This document shows, in pieces, positions 31,635 through 39,371 of a stretch of DNA of 64,000 nt; the first letter of the stretch is position 1, and each line of letters starts with the position of its first letter. The DNA lies in NCBI RefSeq assembly GCF_028283705.1, contig NZ_JAPWKD010000032.1, positions 682,001-746,000 on the forward strand. Direction: 5' to 3'. This stretch comes from Pantoea sp. (GTDB taxonomy: Bacteria > Pseudomonadota > Gammaproteobacteria > Enterobacterales > Enterobacteriaceae). A model generated the notes under the pieces. The model made no database searches and was not told where the DNA came from. It saw only the letters and a program-made list of their open reading frames with translations. The translations under genes were made by a program, and so were the position numbers.

Positions 31635-31651
31635 CGCGCGATAAATCACGC
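31635..31651. repeat. REP-like palindrome, copy 3 (degenerate)
   Basis: CGCGCGATAAATCACGC: the second arm has one mismatch (ATCACGC for ATCGCGC) and the CGCTAC tail is lost. It is located between convergent gcd and the MFS gene. Confidence 0.65.
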
Positions 31652-31662
31652 ATGTTTTTGGA

Positions 31663-32871
31663 TTAGGGCTTACGCAACACCCGCGCATTTAATAAGGCGC
31701 ACAACGCCATAATCACGCAGGTCGCCAAAAACACCGGGCGCATACCAAAAGCCCCGCCGACAAAACCGCCAAATAACGGCCCACTCACCTGACCGACATA
31801 CTGCGCTGAAGTCGAATATCCCAGCATTTTCCCTACCTGGGCCTGCGGGACATTGTGGCGAATCAGGGCAGTCACGCACGGCATCAACCCACCCAGCGCC
31901 ATCCCCATCAGGAAACGCAACACAACCAATTGCCAGGCCGCGGTGATAAAGGCCTGCGGAATCAGCAGCAACGCACAGGCAATCAGGCCATACACCAGTA
32001 CCCGGCCATGACCGATGCGATCCGCCAGCCGTCCAAGGCGTGGAGCAGAAAGAATGCTGCCCAGAGCCGCCGCCGCCATCACCAGGCCCGCCGTGACGGT
32101 AATCGCATGATCGCCAGTGACAAACTGCCCGACATACAGCGTGATAATCGGTTCAATCGACATATTGGCGAAAATCAGCAACATCCCCGACAACCACATC
32201 AACCGTACCACCGGCAGATTTACCGGTTTCTCCTCGATACTGCTGCTTTGCGCGGCCTTTTTAGCCTGACGAGGTGCTTCTTTCAGTAAAAAGGTGGTGG
32301 CAAGGAAAGCGAGAAAAATCACCGCGCCGGTCAGCCAGAAGGTGTGACGAATACCAATCAATGGCGGCAGCACTCCGCCCAGCAACGGCCCCACCACATT
32401 GCCTGCCATAATGCCGGAAGACAGCACGCCGAGCGCCCAGCCGGTCTGCTCTTTTGGTGTTTGCGCTGCCACCAGAATGGTCGATCCCGAGGCATAGCCT
32501 CCCAACAGCCCTGCCAGCAAACGCAGCGCCACCAGTTGCCAGGGTGCGGTTGCCATGCCAATCAGCGACATGGCAATCGCCATCCCGAGGCTGGCGCGGA
32601 TCAGCATCAGCTTGCGACCATAGCGATCCGCCAGTTTGCCCCACAGCGGCGCGGTGAGCGCGGCGCTGAAAAAGGTTGCGCCGTAAGCCACTCCCGACCA
32701 GCGCGCAATCGCTGCCGGTTCCTGCACACCGAGCTGCTGCACATATAATGGCAGAAACGGCAGCAGCAGCGTCATCGCCACAATGGTGCTGAAGGAGCCG
32801 AGTACGCAAACGAACAGATTGCGCTTCCAGTGTTGCTGCTCAGGCGCTAACGCCGTTGGAGGTTGCTGCAT
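31663..32871 (-). CDS. MFS multidrug efflux transporter (MdtG-like)
   Basis: 402 residues, 12 predicted helices, DHA1-type drug:proton antiporter. The N-terminus NLFVCVLGSFSTIVAMTLLLPFLPLYVQQLGV and GKLADRYGRKLMLIRASLGMAIAMSLIGMA match the MdtG group, and helix 5 carries the antiporter motif SGIMAGNVVGPLLGGVLPP. It would export drugs such as fosfomycin-like or other small compounds. The upstream gene on the same strand is a LysR regulator ending 111 bp away, with a perfect palindrome in the gap. Regulation by that protein is plausible. Confidence 0.85.
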   Translation of the reverse strand: MQQPPTALAPEQQHWKRNLFVCVLGSFSTIVAMTLLLPFLPLYVQQLGVQEPAAIARWSGVAYGATFFSAALTAPLWGKLADRYGRKLMLIRASLGMAIAMSLIGMATAPWQLVALRLLAGLLGGYASGSTILVAAQTPKEQTGWALGVLSSGIMAGNVVGPLLGGVLPPLIGIRHTFWLTGAVIFLAFLATTFLLKEAPRQAKKAAQSSSIEEKPVNLPVVRLMWLSGMLLIFANMSIEPIITLYVGQFVTGDHAITVTAGLVMAAAALGSILSAPRLGRLADRIGHGRVLVYGLIACALLLIPQAFITAAWQLVVLRFLMGMALGGLMPCVTALIRHNVPQAQVGKMLGYSTSAQYVGQVSGPLFGGFVGGAFGMRPVFLATCVIMALCALLNARVLRKP

Positions 32872-32961
32872 GATGATATCCCTGTTTTGAACTGATACTC
32901 AGGCTAACAGCGGTTCAGCATCGATAACAGACAGGCGGGAATATTTGCCACGCAGGTTGCT

Positions 32962-32983
32962 ATTGTTGCCAAAAGGCAACAAT
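32962..32983. promoter_or_regulatory. Palindrome between LysR gene and MFS gene
   Basis: Perfect arms ATTGTTGCC and GGCAACAAT with spacer AAAA. It touches the LysR stop codon and precedes the MFS start by about 90 bp. There is no T-run, so an operator is more likely than a terminator. Confidence 0.45.
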
Positions 32984-33879
32984 CAGCCATCGCCTAATGC
33001 GGTGATTAACGCATCGCACAACAGGGTGACGGGCGAAGACGGCTCGGGCTGGTTTTTTAGCAGCAGGTAACTGTGCAGGCGATCCATCTGCCACTCCGGC
33101 AGCACTTGCACAATCTCACCCCGCGCCAGCGACTCCTGGGTCATATAGGCGGGCAGGTAGGCGATACCGGTTCCGGCCAGCGCCGCATTCAACAACGCCA
33201 TACTGTTATTGGCGCGAAAACGGCTGCGCACATCCAGCGCCAGACGCTGTTTATCGCGCCGGAACGGCAGAGCTGCCGTATGGGCCGGGCCGTGAAACAA
33301 CAGCAGATCATGGCGAGTTAAGCGTTCGGGATGGTCGATAGGTGGATGCACCGCCAGGTAATCCGGTGCCGCATACAATCCCCAGTCGATGGTATTCAAC
33401 TCACGATAGTCAGGCACTTCCGGGGCACGCTGACGGATCACAATCGCCACATCGGCGCTGCTTTGCGGGTCCTCGTTGATGCGGTCCGTCAGTTCCAGGT
33501 CGACGTTAATATGAATATGACGGCGGATAAAGTGATTCAGCGTTGGCACCACGCATTGGCAACCGAACGTCACCGGGGCCTGTAAACGCACATTACCGGC
33601 GGGCAGCTGGTGGACCTGCTGCACAAAAGCATCAGCACGATGCATCTCGTCGAGTAAGCGGGTACAAAACGGGTAGTACGCCTGCCCCAGTTCCGTCAGC
33701 GCCACCTTACGCGTGGTGCGCTGCAACAATTTGATCCCGAGGCGGATTTCCAGCCGGGCGATTTCGCGGCTGACATAGGATTTTGAAACGCCGAGAGTGC
33801 GGGCAGCTTCGCTGAAACTTTGCCGTTCCACCACGCGCGCAAACAGCATCATGGCAGTGAGATTGTCGCTGTTGTCCAT
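32983..33879 (-). CDS. LysR-family transcriptional regulator
   Basis: 298 residues. The N-terminal winged HTH is QSFSEAARTLGVSKSYVSREIARLEIRLGIKLLQRTTRKVALTELG, and the effector domain is of the group with GNVRLQAPVTFGCQCVVPTLNHFIRRH. It would act as a tetramer on a promoter with a T-N11-A type site. It lies directly upstream of the MFS exporter gene on the same strand, and this exporter is the most likely target. The ligand is unknown. No divergent gene faces it: the next gene upstream is the small AraC regulator on the same strand. Confidence 0.85.
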   Translation of the reverse strand: MDNSDNLTAMMLFARVVERQSFSEAARTLGVSKSYVSREIARLEIRLGIKLLQRTTRKVALTELGQAYYPFCTRLLDEMHRADAFVQQVHQLPAGNVRLQAPVTFGCQCVVPTLNHFIRRHIHINVDLELTDRINEDPQSSADVAIVIRQRAPEVPDYRELNTIDWGLYAAPDYLAVHPPIDHPERLTRHDLLLFHGPAHTAALPFRRDKQRLALDVRSRFRANNSMALLNAALAGTGIAYLPAYMTQESLARGEIVQVLPEWQMDRLHSYLLLKNQPEPSSPVTLLCDALITALGDG

Positions 33880-33939
33880 TGTCCATAACCGACAGAGGAG
33901 GGGAAAACAGCAGCTTAAAAGGATTGGTGCACAATAGCA

Positions 33940-33977
33940 CCTGATTTCCCGCGACGACGTAACAACGGGAAATCAGG
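33940..33977. other. Long inverted repeat after the small AraC gene
   Basis: Perfect 12-base arms CCTGATTTCCCG and CGGGAAATCAGG with a 14-base spacer. It lies downstream of the AraC-type gene on its strand. No T-run follows; it may act as an mRNA-stabilising stem or a factor-dependent terminator. A second short repeat (GGTGC-N6-GCACC, 33926-33941) adjoins it. Confidence 0.45.
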
Positions 33978-33985
33978 CTAGCGAC

Positions 33986-34354
33986 TCAACTGGCCACCGC
34001 CAGCGGAAACAGCAGACGATCCGGTTCCACGCGGCGCTGACGACGCAGCTGGCCCGGTGTCACGCGGAAGTAGTTTTTAAAGGTGCGGGTATACGCCTGC
34101 TGGGTGTCAAAGCCGTAGCTCATCGCCACCTGCAGGATCGCCTCATCACTGTTAAGCAGCGTCAGCGCCGACTCCGTCAACCGGCGCTGGCGAATGTACT
34201 CGGCCAGTGAAAATCCGGTGTGCTGACGAAACAGACGTTGCAGGTGCCAGCGGGAATAACCCGAACGGCGTGCTACTTCATCCAGATGTAAATCGTGTCC
34301 TAAGTTGTCTTCTATCCAGTCCAGCAAACTGCGGATAAATTGACTCTGATTCAT
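33986..34354 (-). CDS. Small AraC-family activator (MarA/SoxS/RamA size)
   Basis: 122 residues consisting only of the two-HTH AraC DNA-binding domain: first HTH LHLDEVARRSGYSRWHLQRLFRQHTG, second ILQVAMSYGFDTQQAYTRTFKNYFRVTPGQLRR. Length and layout resemble MarA, SoxS and RamA, which lack an effector domain and are controlled by their own level. GGAG precedes the start. It is divergent from a two-component system, and the shared 169-bp region contains phased direct repeats of a probable response-regulator site, so the two-component system may control this gene. Target genes are not known; stress or efflux control is inferred from size class. Confidence 0.85.
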   Translation of the reverse strand: MNQSQFIRSLLDWIEDNLGHDLHLDEVARRSGYSRWHLQRLFRQHTGFSLAEYIRQRRLTESALTLLNSDEAILQVAMSYGFDTQQAYTRTFKNYFRVTPGQLRRQRRVEPDRLLFPLAVAS

Positions 34355-34416
34355 GGCTCCTCCAGATACGACGTGATGTCCAGTGAAGCCACTTTAGCGC
34401 GTTAAATTTATCCCTT

Positions 34417-34480
34417 AATTAGCAGAAAATTAGCGCAGAATTAGCAAGGGGGAAAACGGGTGTAATTCTGCGCTAATTTT
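34417..34480. promoter_or_regulatory. Response-regulator operator: phased direct repeats and 18-bp inverted repeat
   Basis: AATTAGC occurs three times at 34417, 34428 and 34439, an exact 11-bp period as in PhoB/OmpR-type boxes. In addition perfect 18-base arms (34426-34443 and 34463-34480) with a 19-base spacer put an inverted GCTAATT copy at 34472. The site lies upstream of the OmpR-family regulator gene; a -10-like TACACT (34488-34493) places its right arm at the -35 region. Autoregulation is the natural reading. Confidence 0.7.
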
Positions 34481-34523
34481 GCAGCGCTACACTGTTTGTA
34501 TTGATTTTAGAGGACCTCATACC

Positions 34524-35183
34524 ATGCGCGTGCTGCTGGTTGAAGATGATGAAATGATTGGCGCTAACCTGCAGCAGGCGCTGGAGGCGGCTGGCTGGTC
34601 GGTGGATTGGGTGCGCGATGGCGTCTTTGCCAGCAACGCCTGGGCCGAAGGCGGCTACAGCTGCGTACTGCTGGATCTCGGTTTACCACGCGAAGATGGT
34701 ATCCATGTGCTGCGTCGCGCACGCACGCGCGGTGATATGACGCCGGTGCTGGTGCTGACCGCACGCGATACCGTCGCGCAACGCATCCAGGGCCTCGACA
34801 GTGGTGCCGATGATTACCTGTTGAAACCCTTTGATCTGCAAGAGGTGCTGGCGCGAATGCGAGCGATTACCCGACGCCGCCACGGTGCGGCGGATTCCCT
34901 GTTAGGCAGTGGCGACGTGCAGCTCGATATGATGACGCGTGAAGTGCTGTACAAAGGCCAGCGTGAGCAACTTACCGCTCGTGAATATGCCCTGCTCTAT
35001 GCGTTGCTGGAGCGCCCGGGGGCGATTCTGTCGCGCGAACAACTGGAAAACCGCATCTACGGCTGGGGTGAAGAAGTTACCAGTAATGCCGTTGATGTAT
35101 TGATTCACGGCATGCGTCGTAAGCTGGATAACGAAGTAATTCGCAACGTGCGCGGTCTTGGCTGGCGAGTTCCTGCAATATGA
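34524..35183 (+). CDS. OmpR-family response regulator (QseB/PmrA-like)
   Basis: 219 residues from the ATG at 34524 (AGAGGA upstream), the same length as QseB. The receiver domain has acidic residues EDD at 7-9, phosphoacceptor Asp51 in LLDLGLP, and Lys in LLKPF. The winged-helix C-terminal domain has the QseB-like WGEEVTSNAVDVLIHGMRRKL. It forms an operon with the histidine kinase: the kinase ATG overlaps its stop (ATATGA). Members of this group respond to metals, cationic peptides or host signals. The three phased AATTAGC repeats upstream are probably its own binding site. The orthologue cannot be fixed between QseB, PmrA and TctD types. Confidence 0.88.
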   Translation: MRVLLVEDDEMIGANLQQALEAAGWSVDWVRDGVFASNAWAEGGYSCVLLDLGLPREDGIHVLRRARTRGDMTPVLVLTARDTVAQRIQGLDSGADDYLLKPFDLQEVLARMRAITRRRHGAADSLLGSGDVQLDMMTREVLYKGQREQLTAREYALLYALLERPGAILSREQLENRIYGWGEEVTSNAVDVLIHGMRRKLDNEVIRNVRGLGWRVPAI

Positions 35184-36535
35184 AACCCTTCACTTTTATG
35201 CGCTCGCTGCGTAATAAACTGCTCACCACCCTGCTGCTGATGCATTTAGCGATGATCGGCGGCGTGACCTCTTATTTTTACAGCTGCTACGGCGACATGA
35301 TCGGTACGATGAAAGACGATCAGCTGGCGAAAATTGCCGATGCCTGGGCCAGCAGCAAACGCATTCCGGCGCTGATGCCACTGATGCTCAACGCCGACAA
35401 ACTCAAAAGCGCCTATGTGGTGCAACTGTGGGATGCCAATAACGAGCTGCGTGCCAGTTCATGGCCGGAGCTGCGCGCGCCGTTGCAAAATAAAAAGGGC
35501 TGGAATGATGTAAAAATCGGCGATTGTGAGGATTGCAACTGGCGGGTGTTTAATCGTCCTGGCGAACCGGGCAGCGATATCGCCAACATTCAGGTGCTCT
35601 ACAACATCGGCTATATGAAAAGCGTGATGGTGAAGCGCGCCATGTCGGCCATCATCCCACTGATTTTAATGATGCCGCTCTCCCTGCTGGTGATCTGGCT
35701 AGTGGTACGCACCATTACGCGTGATTTACGCGTGGCATCCCGTCAGATTGCCGCACAGGAGATGCTGCATCCCGACAGCGTACCGCCGGATGGCCTGCCA
35801 GACGAGATCCTGCCGCTGGTCGATGCCTATAATTCTCTGCTCGATAAACTGCGTGCTGCCTGGTCGTCACAGCGCCAGTTCCTTGAAGATGCCGCCCATG
35901 AGCTGCGCACCCCGGTGACAGCGGTGACGCTGCAACTGGAAAACCTGCGTCAGCATATCCAGCCGGGTGAGGCCAGCCGCCAGTTTGATCAACTGGAAGC
36001 GGGCGTCACGCGCACGCGCCATCTGGTGACGCAGCTGCTGAATATCTCCCGCCAGGAAGATCAGTCGGTGGTGGTGACGATCGAGAATATTGAGCTGGAA
36101 GACCTGCTGAAAGAGAGCATCGAACAGCTAATGGTGGTGGCGGATAAGCGGGGTATTGATATCGGCTTTAACGGCACCGCGCATTATCGTATACAGGCCA
36201 GTCGCTCCGATTTACGTAGCCTGTTCGATAACCTGATCGGCAATGCCATGCTGCACACCCCCGAAGGTAGCCTGGTGGATGTGTTGCTGCATCGCGTCGG
36301 CAACCATACCGTGGTGGATATCGTCGATAACGGTCCCGGTATGCCGGAAGCCTTTATCGAACGCGCGTTTGACCGCTTCACCCGCTCGCCCGATGTGCAG
36401 GCACAGGGCAGCGGCCTGGGTCTGTCGATTGTGCGCAGCGTGGCGCAAAAGCATCGTATGCAGGTGGCGCTGTCAAACTGCCTGAATCCGCAGGGCAAGA
36501 TCTGCGGCTTGCAGGTGCGTGTGACCTTACCGTAA
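35180..36535 (+). CDS. Sensor histidine kinase (QseC/PmrB-like)
   Basis: 451 residues with two membrane helices (about 12-34 and 155-180) enclosing a periplasmic sensor of about 120 residues. The sensor contains CEDC (DCEDCNWRVF), a possible metal or redox site. The HAMP-like linker is followed by the H-box FLEDAAHELRTPVTAV (His240), N-box DNLIGNAMLHTPEG, G1 DNGPGMP and G2 GSGLGLSIV. It phosphorylates the response regulator encoded just upstream. A REP-like palindrome with a T-run follows the stop and probably terminates the operon. The signal is unknown. Confidence 0.88.
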   Translation: MKPFTFMRSLRNKLLTTLLLMHLAMIGGVTSYFYSCYGDMIGTMKDDQLAKIADAWASSKRIPALMPLMLNADKLKSAYVVQLWDANNELRASSWPELRAPLQNKKGWNDVKIGDCEDCNWRVFNRPGEPGSDIANIQVLYNIGYMKSVMVKRAMSAIIPLILMMPLSLLVIWLVVRTITRDLRVASRQIAAQEMLHPDSVPPDGLPDEILPLVDAYNSLLDKLRAAWSSQRQFLEDAAHELRTPVTAVTLQLENLRQHIQPGEASRQFDQLEAGVTRTRHLVTQLLNISRQEDQSVVVTIENIELEDLLKESIEQLMVVADKRGIDIGFNGTAHYRIQASRSDLRSLFDNLIGNAMLHTPEGSLVDVLLHRVGNHTVVDIVDNGPGMPEAFIERAFDRFTRSPDVQAQGSGLGLSIVRSVAQKHRMQVALSNCLNPQGKICGLQVRVTLP

Positions 36536-36551
36536 CCCCCCTCGCCTTCCC

Positions 36552-36582
36552 GTAACGGCGCGATTTATCGCGCTGTTTTTTT
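36552..36582 (+). repeat. REP-like palindrome, copy 4, acting as terminator
   Basis: GCGCGATTTATCGCGC (36558-36573) followed by TG and seven T, directly after the kinase gene. The hairpin plus T-run makes a plausible intrinsic terminator. Confidence 0.8.
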
Positions 36583-36610
36583 GTTACCGTGCCCATCCTG
36601 GCAAAAAGAT

Positions 36611-36632
36611 GCGCGATAAATCGCGCCGCTAC
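36611..36632. repeat. REP-like palindrome, copy 5
   Basis: GCGCGATAAATCGCGC followed by CGCTAC, in opposite orientation to copy 4 and 37 bp away, in the gap before tsx. Confidence 0.85.
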
Positions 36633-36671
36633 ATCCGATCCCCCATCAGCCTTTCACGATACTTCGCGACA

Positions 36672-36687
36672 ACGTAAACGGTTGCGG
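36672..36687. promoter_or_regulatory. PurR/CytR-like operator candidate upstream of tsx
   Basis: ACGTAAACGGTTGCGG departs at two positions from the PurR-type pattern (ANGCAANCGNTTNCNT). LacI-type control (CytR) of tsx is known in E. coli. Weak evidence on its own. Confidence 0.35.
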
Positions 36688-36707
36688 GGTTCCGTTCGTT
36701 TCATGAC

Positions 36708-36733
36708 AATAATGTGACATAACTCACATTATT
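36708..36733. promoter_or_regulatory. Perfect CRP site upstream of tsx
   Basis: TGTGA, CATAAC, TCACA (36713-36728) with fully symmetric flanks giving 10-base arms (AATAATGTGA and TCACATTATT). It is followed by a TTGACA -35 element at 36757-36762. E. coli tsx is activated by cAMP-CRP, so this fits the gene. Confidence 0.8.
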
Positions 36734-36925
36734 GGTGAATGGAATTGCAACACTTTTTGACAAACGTGATCAAAATCTATTTTCTATCCGACTGATACAG
36801 GCACCCTACGCGAGCTTTAGAAACCGGCGGCTCAGACCGGCTTAAACAATTTACCGCCCACCCCTGGGATCGACTGACACCGATCGCGCACTTTTATCGC
36901 GATCACGAGCATGTGGTTAACAATA

Positions 36926-37792
36926 ATGAAATATAAAGCATTGATAGCAGGGGCCTTACTGGCCAGCAGCTGGACCGGCGCGACACAAGCGGCAGACAGC
37001 AACCCGCAATACCTTTCAGATTGGTGGCATCAGAGCGTTAACGTAGTGGGCAGTTACCACACCCGTTTCGGACCACAGTTTAATAATGACGTGTATCTGG
37101 AATACGAAGCCTTTGCGAAAAAGGACTGGTTTGATTTCTACGGCTACCTTGACCTGACCAACTTCTTCGGTCTGGGCAACAGCAATGCCAACGGCATTTT
37201 CGACCACGGTTCGCCGATGTTCATGGAAATTGAGCCACGTTTCTCTATCGATAAACTGACCGGCACCAGCCTGGCTTTTGGTCCGTTTAAAGAGTGGTAC
37301 TTCGCCAACAACTACATCTATGACATGGGTCGTAACGCGTCACAGCGTCAGAACACCTGGTATATGGGTCTGGGTACCGATATCGATACCCACTCTGACG
37401 TTGGTCTGTCGCTGAACGTGTACGCCAAATATCAGTGGCAGAACTATGGTGCAGCGAACGAAAACAGCTGGGATGGCTATCGCTTCAAAGTGAAATACTT
37501 TGTGCCGATTACCGACCTGTGGGGCGGTAAGCTGAGCTACATCGGCTTCACCAACTTTGACTGGGGTTCTGATCTGCGCGACGAGACCGGTACATCACGT
37601 ACCAGCAACTCAATTGCCTCCAGCCATATCCTGTCGCTGAATTATGACCACTGGCACGTTTCAACCGTGGCGCGTTGGTTCCATAACGGCGGGCAATGGG
37701 CGGATGGCCAGGAGCTGAACTTCGGCAACGGTCCGTTTGAAGTGAAATCTACCGGCTGGGGTTACTACCTGGTAGTGGGTTATAACTTCTAA
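36926..37792 (+). CDS. tsx: Nucleoside-specific outer-membrane channel Tsx
   Basis: 288 residues from the ATG at 36926, giving a 22-residue signal peptide ending ATQA-ADS; an in-frame ATG at 36911 would add five residues, and neither start has a strong ribosome-binding site. The mature protein matches Tsx: QYLSDWWHQSVNVVGSYHTRFGPQ, FGPFKEWYFANNYIYDMGRN, VYAKYQWQNYGAANE, YIGFTNFDWGSDL, and the C-terminal VVGYNF with terminal Phe for outer-membrane insertion. It is a 12-strand barrel that passes nucleosides and deoxynucleosides, and is a phage and colicin receptor in E. coli. A perfect CRP site and a TTGACA promoter lie upstream; a 34-bp perfect palindrome follows. Confidence 0.95.
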   Translation: MKYKALIAGALLASSWTGATQAADSNPQYLSDWWHQSVNVVGSYHTRFGPQFNNDVYLEYEAFAKKDWFDFYGYLDLTNFFGLGNSNANGIFDHGSPMFMEIEPRFSIDKLTGTSLAFGPFKEWYFANNYIYDMGRNASQRQNTWYMGLGTDIDTHSDVGLSLNVYAKYQWQNYGAANENSWDGYRFKVKYFVPITDLWGGKLSYIGFTNFDWGSDLRDETGTSRTSNSIASSHILSLNYDHWHVSTVARWFHNGGQWADGQELNFGNGPFEVKSTGWGYYLVVGYNF

Positions 37793-37804
37793 ATCCGTTC
37801 ATTT

Positions 37805-37838
37805 CCCGTCACGGCGCGATTTATCGCGCCGTGACGGG
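37805..37838. repeat. REP-like palindrome, copy 6 (34 bp, perfect)
   Basis: Perfect 16-base arms CCCGTCACGGCGCGAT and ATCGCGCCGTGACGGG around TT. The core is the family core; the flanks differ from the usual GTAGCGG but are still paired. It lies between convergent tsx and the VOC gene and can act as a bidirectional stem. Confidence 0.88.
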
Positions 37839-37848
37839 GTTAATGCTT

Positions 37849-38274
37849 TTAAATTCGCGGTTTATACGCATTGACCATCCAGGGCACGCCGAACTTATCG
37901 GTAAACATGCCAAAGCCATTCGCCCAGAACGTTGGCTCCCAGTTTTTTGTCACCTGCCCCCCTGCCGACAACGCATCGAACCAGCGTTTGCCCTGCACTT
38001 CATCCGGGGTGGAAAGGCTCACCGCAAACCCGCTGTAATGCGTCTCGCGATTCCCGTCGCTTAGCATGATTTCGCCCTGTCCGATACGCAGATGCGCATG
38101 CATGATGTGCTCCGGGGGAAACGTCATCCCGGACGGGCAACCCTCCATTGATTCGCTCTCCGGCATATCGCCAAAGGTCATTTTAAACAGCAACTCGCCG
38201 TCAGTAGCTTCAAGGTAAAATGCGATGGCCTCTTCGCAGCGGCCGTCATAAAACAAATAAGGGGTAATTTGCAT
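37849..38274 (-). CDS. VOC-family protein (PhnB/YjdN-like)
   Basis: 141 residues from the ATG at 38274, chosen for GGAG upstream; 11 extra codons would be possible. It is a glyoxalase/bleomycin-resistance fold of the PhnB/YjdN group: ITPYLFYDGRCEEAIAFYLEATDGELLFKMTFGDMP at the N-terminus, HAHLRIGQGEIMLSDG, and the C-terminal FGMFTDKFGVPWMVNAYK. Function in this group is unknown; some bind metals or small ligands. It is monocistronic between tsx and abgR and has no obvious functional link to them. Confidence 0.85.
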   Translation of the reverse strand: MQITPYLFYDGRCEEAIAFYLEATDGELLFKMTFGDMPESESMEGCPSGMTFPPEHIMHAHLRIGQGEIMLSDGNRETHYSGFAVSLSTPDEVQGKRWFDALSAGGQVTKNWEPTFWANGFGMFTDKFGVPWMVNAYKPRI

Positions 38275-38352
38275 GGTCTGTTCTCCACAATAAACGCCCG
38301 ATGCCAAGTGTAGTGCGTGGCAGGAAAACAGGACGCGAGCCGGGCCGCACTC

Positions 38353-39255
38353 TTACCTTTGTTGACAATAGCGGCGGAACAGCTGCGCCATATAGGCGCT
38401 CATCGGCGTCAGCGCGGTATCCTTGCGCTGAATCAGGTAGAAGGTTGCTTTGGGCAGCGGATCGTCCAGCTCCAGCGCCAGCAGTTGGCCGCCGTGTGTC
38501 GGATCTTCAATCACATCGCGTGAGATGATGCTGACAAAATCGGTCTTTGCCACCAGGCTGGTACAGGCCATAAAGGTTTCGCAGGTGACCACGATTTTCG
38601 GTGCCATTCCACGCTCACCGAACATATCGTGCAGCAGACGATAATAACTTCCCTGCGGCGTTGGCATGGTCCAGTCGCAATGCTGCAATTCCGCCAGCGA
38701 GCGCGCATGGGCCATCGGATGCCCTTTACGCACCACCACCTGATAATCACGCTCCATCAACCTTTCGAAGGTCAGCTCCTGGTCGAGGTGGCTTTGATCG
38801 TAAGTATTGATGGTGAAATCCAGCGCGCCCTGGCGCAGCTCGTGCACCATCGCCACCAGCTGTCCTTCGACGATACGCACTTTCACCAGCGGATATTCAC
38901 GGTGAAAATGGTTAATCACCTGCGGCATCACGGTGCGCGCAATGCTGCCGCCGACACCAATGTTCACCCTGCCGCCCGCCAGACCCAGCCGCTGCTGAAT
39001 ATCTTCCTGCGCCACGCGCAGCTCCTCCAGCACCAGGCTGGCATGACGGAAAAAGTTATCACCGATATCGGTCAGGGTAACGCCCTGATGCCGCCGCTCA
39101 AATAAACGCGCGCCGAGTGATAACTCCAGTTCCTGGATCGCCTTGGTCAGTGCAGGCTGTGAAACCCCTGACAGACGGCTGGCGGCGCGGATGCTCCCCT
39201 GGCGGGCCACATCGACAAAGGCGCGCAGTTGATGCAGTTTTAAATTAGCGGACAT
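38353..39255 (-). CDS. abgR: LysR-type regulator AbgR
   Basis: 300 residues from the ATG at 39255; the frame can extend two codons to a GTG. It has a LysR winged HTH (GSIRAASRLSGVSQPALTKAIQELELSLGARLFERRHQGVTLTDIG) and effector domain. It is divergent from abgABT with a 116-bp spacer, the same layout as in E. coli, where AbgR controls uptake and cleavage of p-aminobenzoyl-glutamate. A perfect 9+9 palindrome in the spacer is the likely binding site. The name is based on homology plus conserved neighbourhood. Confidence 0.9.
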   Translation of the reverse strand: MSANLKLHQLRAFVDVARQGSIRAASRLSGVSQPALTKAIQELELSLGARLFERRHQGVTLTDIGDNFFRHASLVLEELRVAQEDIQQRLGLAGGRVNIGVGGSIARTVMPQVINHFHREYPLVKVRIVEGQLVAMVHELRQGALDFTINTYDQSHLDQELTFERLMERDYQVVVRKGHPMAHARSLAELQHCDWTMPTPQGSYYRLLHDMFGERGMAPKIVVTCETFMACTSLVAKTDFVSIISRDVIEDPTHGGQLLALELDDPLPKATFYLIQRKDTALTPMSAYMAQLFRRYCQQR

Positions 39256-39285
39256 AGTCACCCGGTGATAACCGTTGTTTATCAG

Positions 39286-39309
39286 GCATAAGATATTCCC
39301 ATCTTATGC
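39286..39309. promoter_or_regulatory. Probable AbgR operator
   Basis: Perfect arms GCATAAGAT and ATCTTATGC with spacer ATTCCC, midway between divergent abgR and abgA. The layout fits a LysR-type recognition site. Confidence 0.65.
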
Positions 39310-39371
39310 GCGCCAATACCATTGTGTAGATTCGGGAGAATGCATAAAAAACCAACATGAAGGATATGCCG

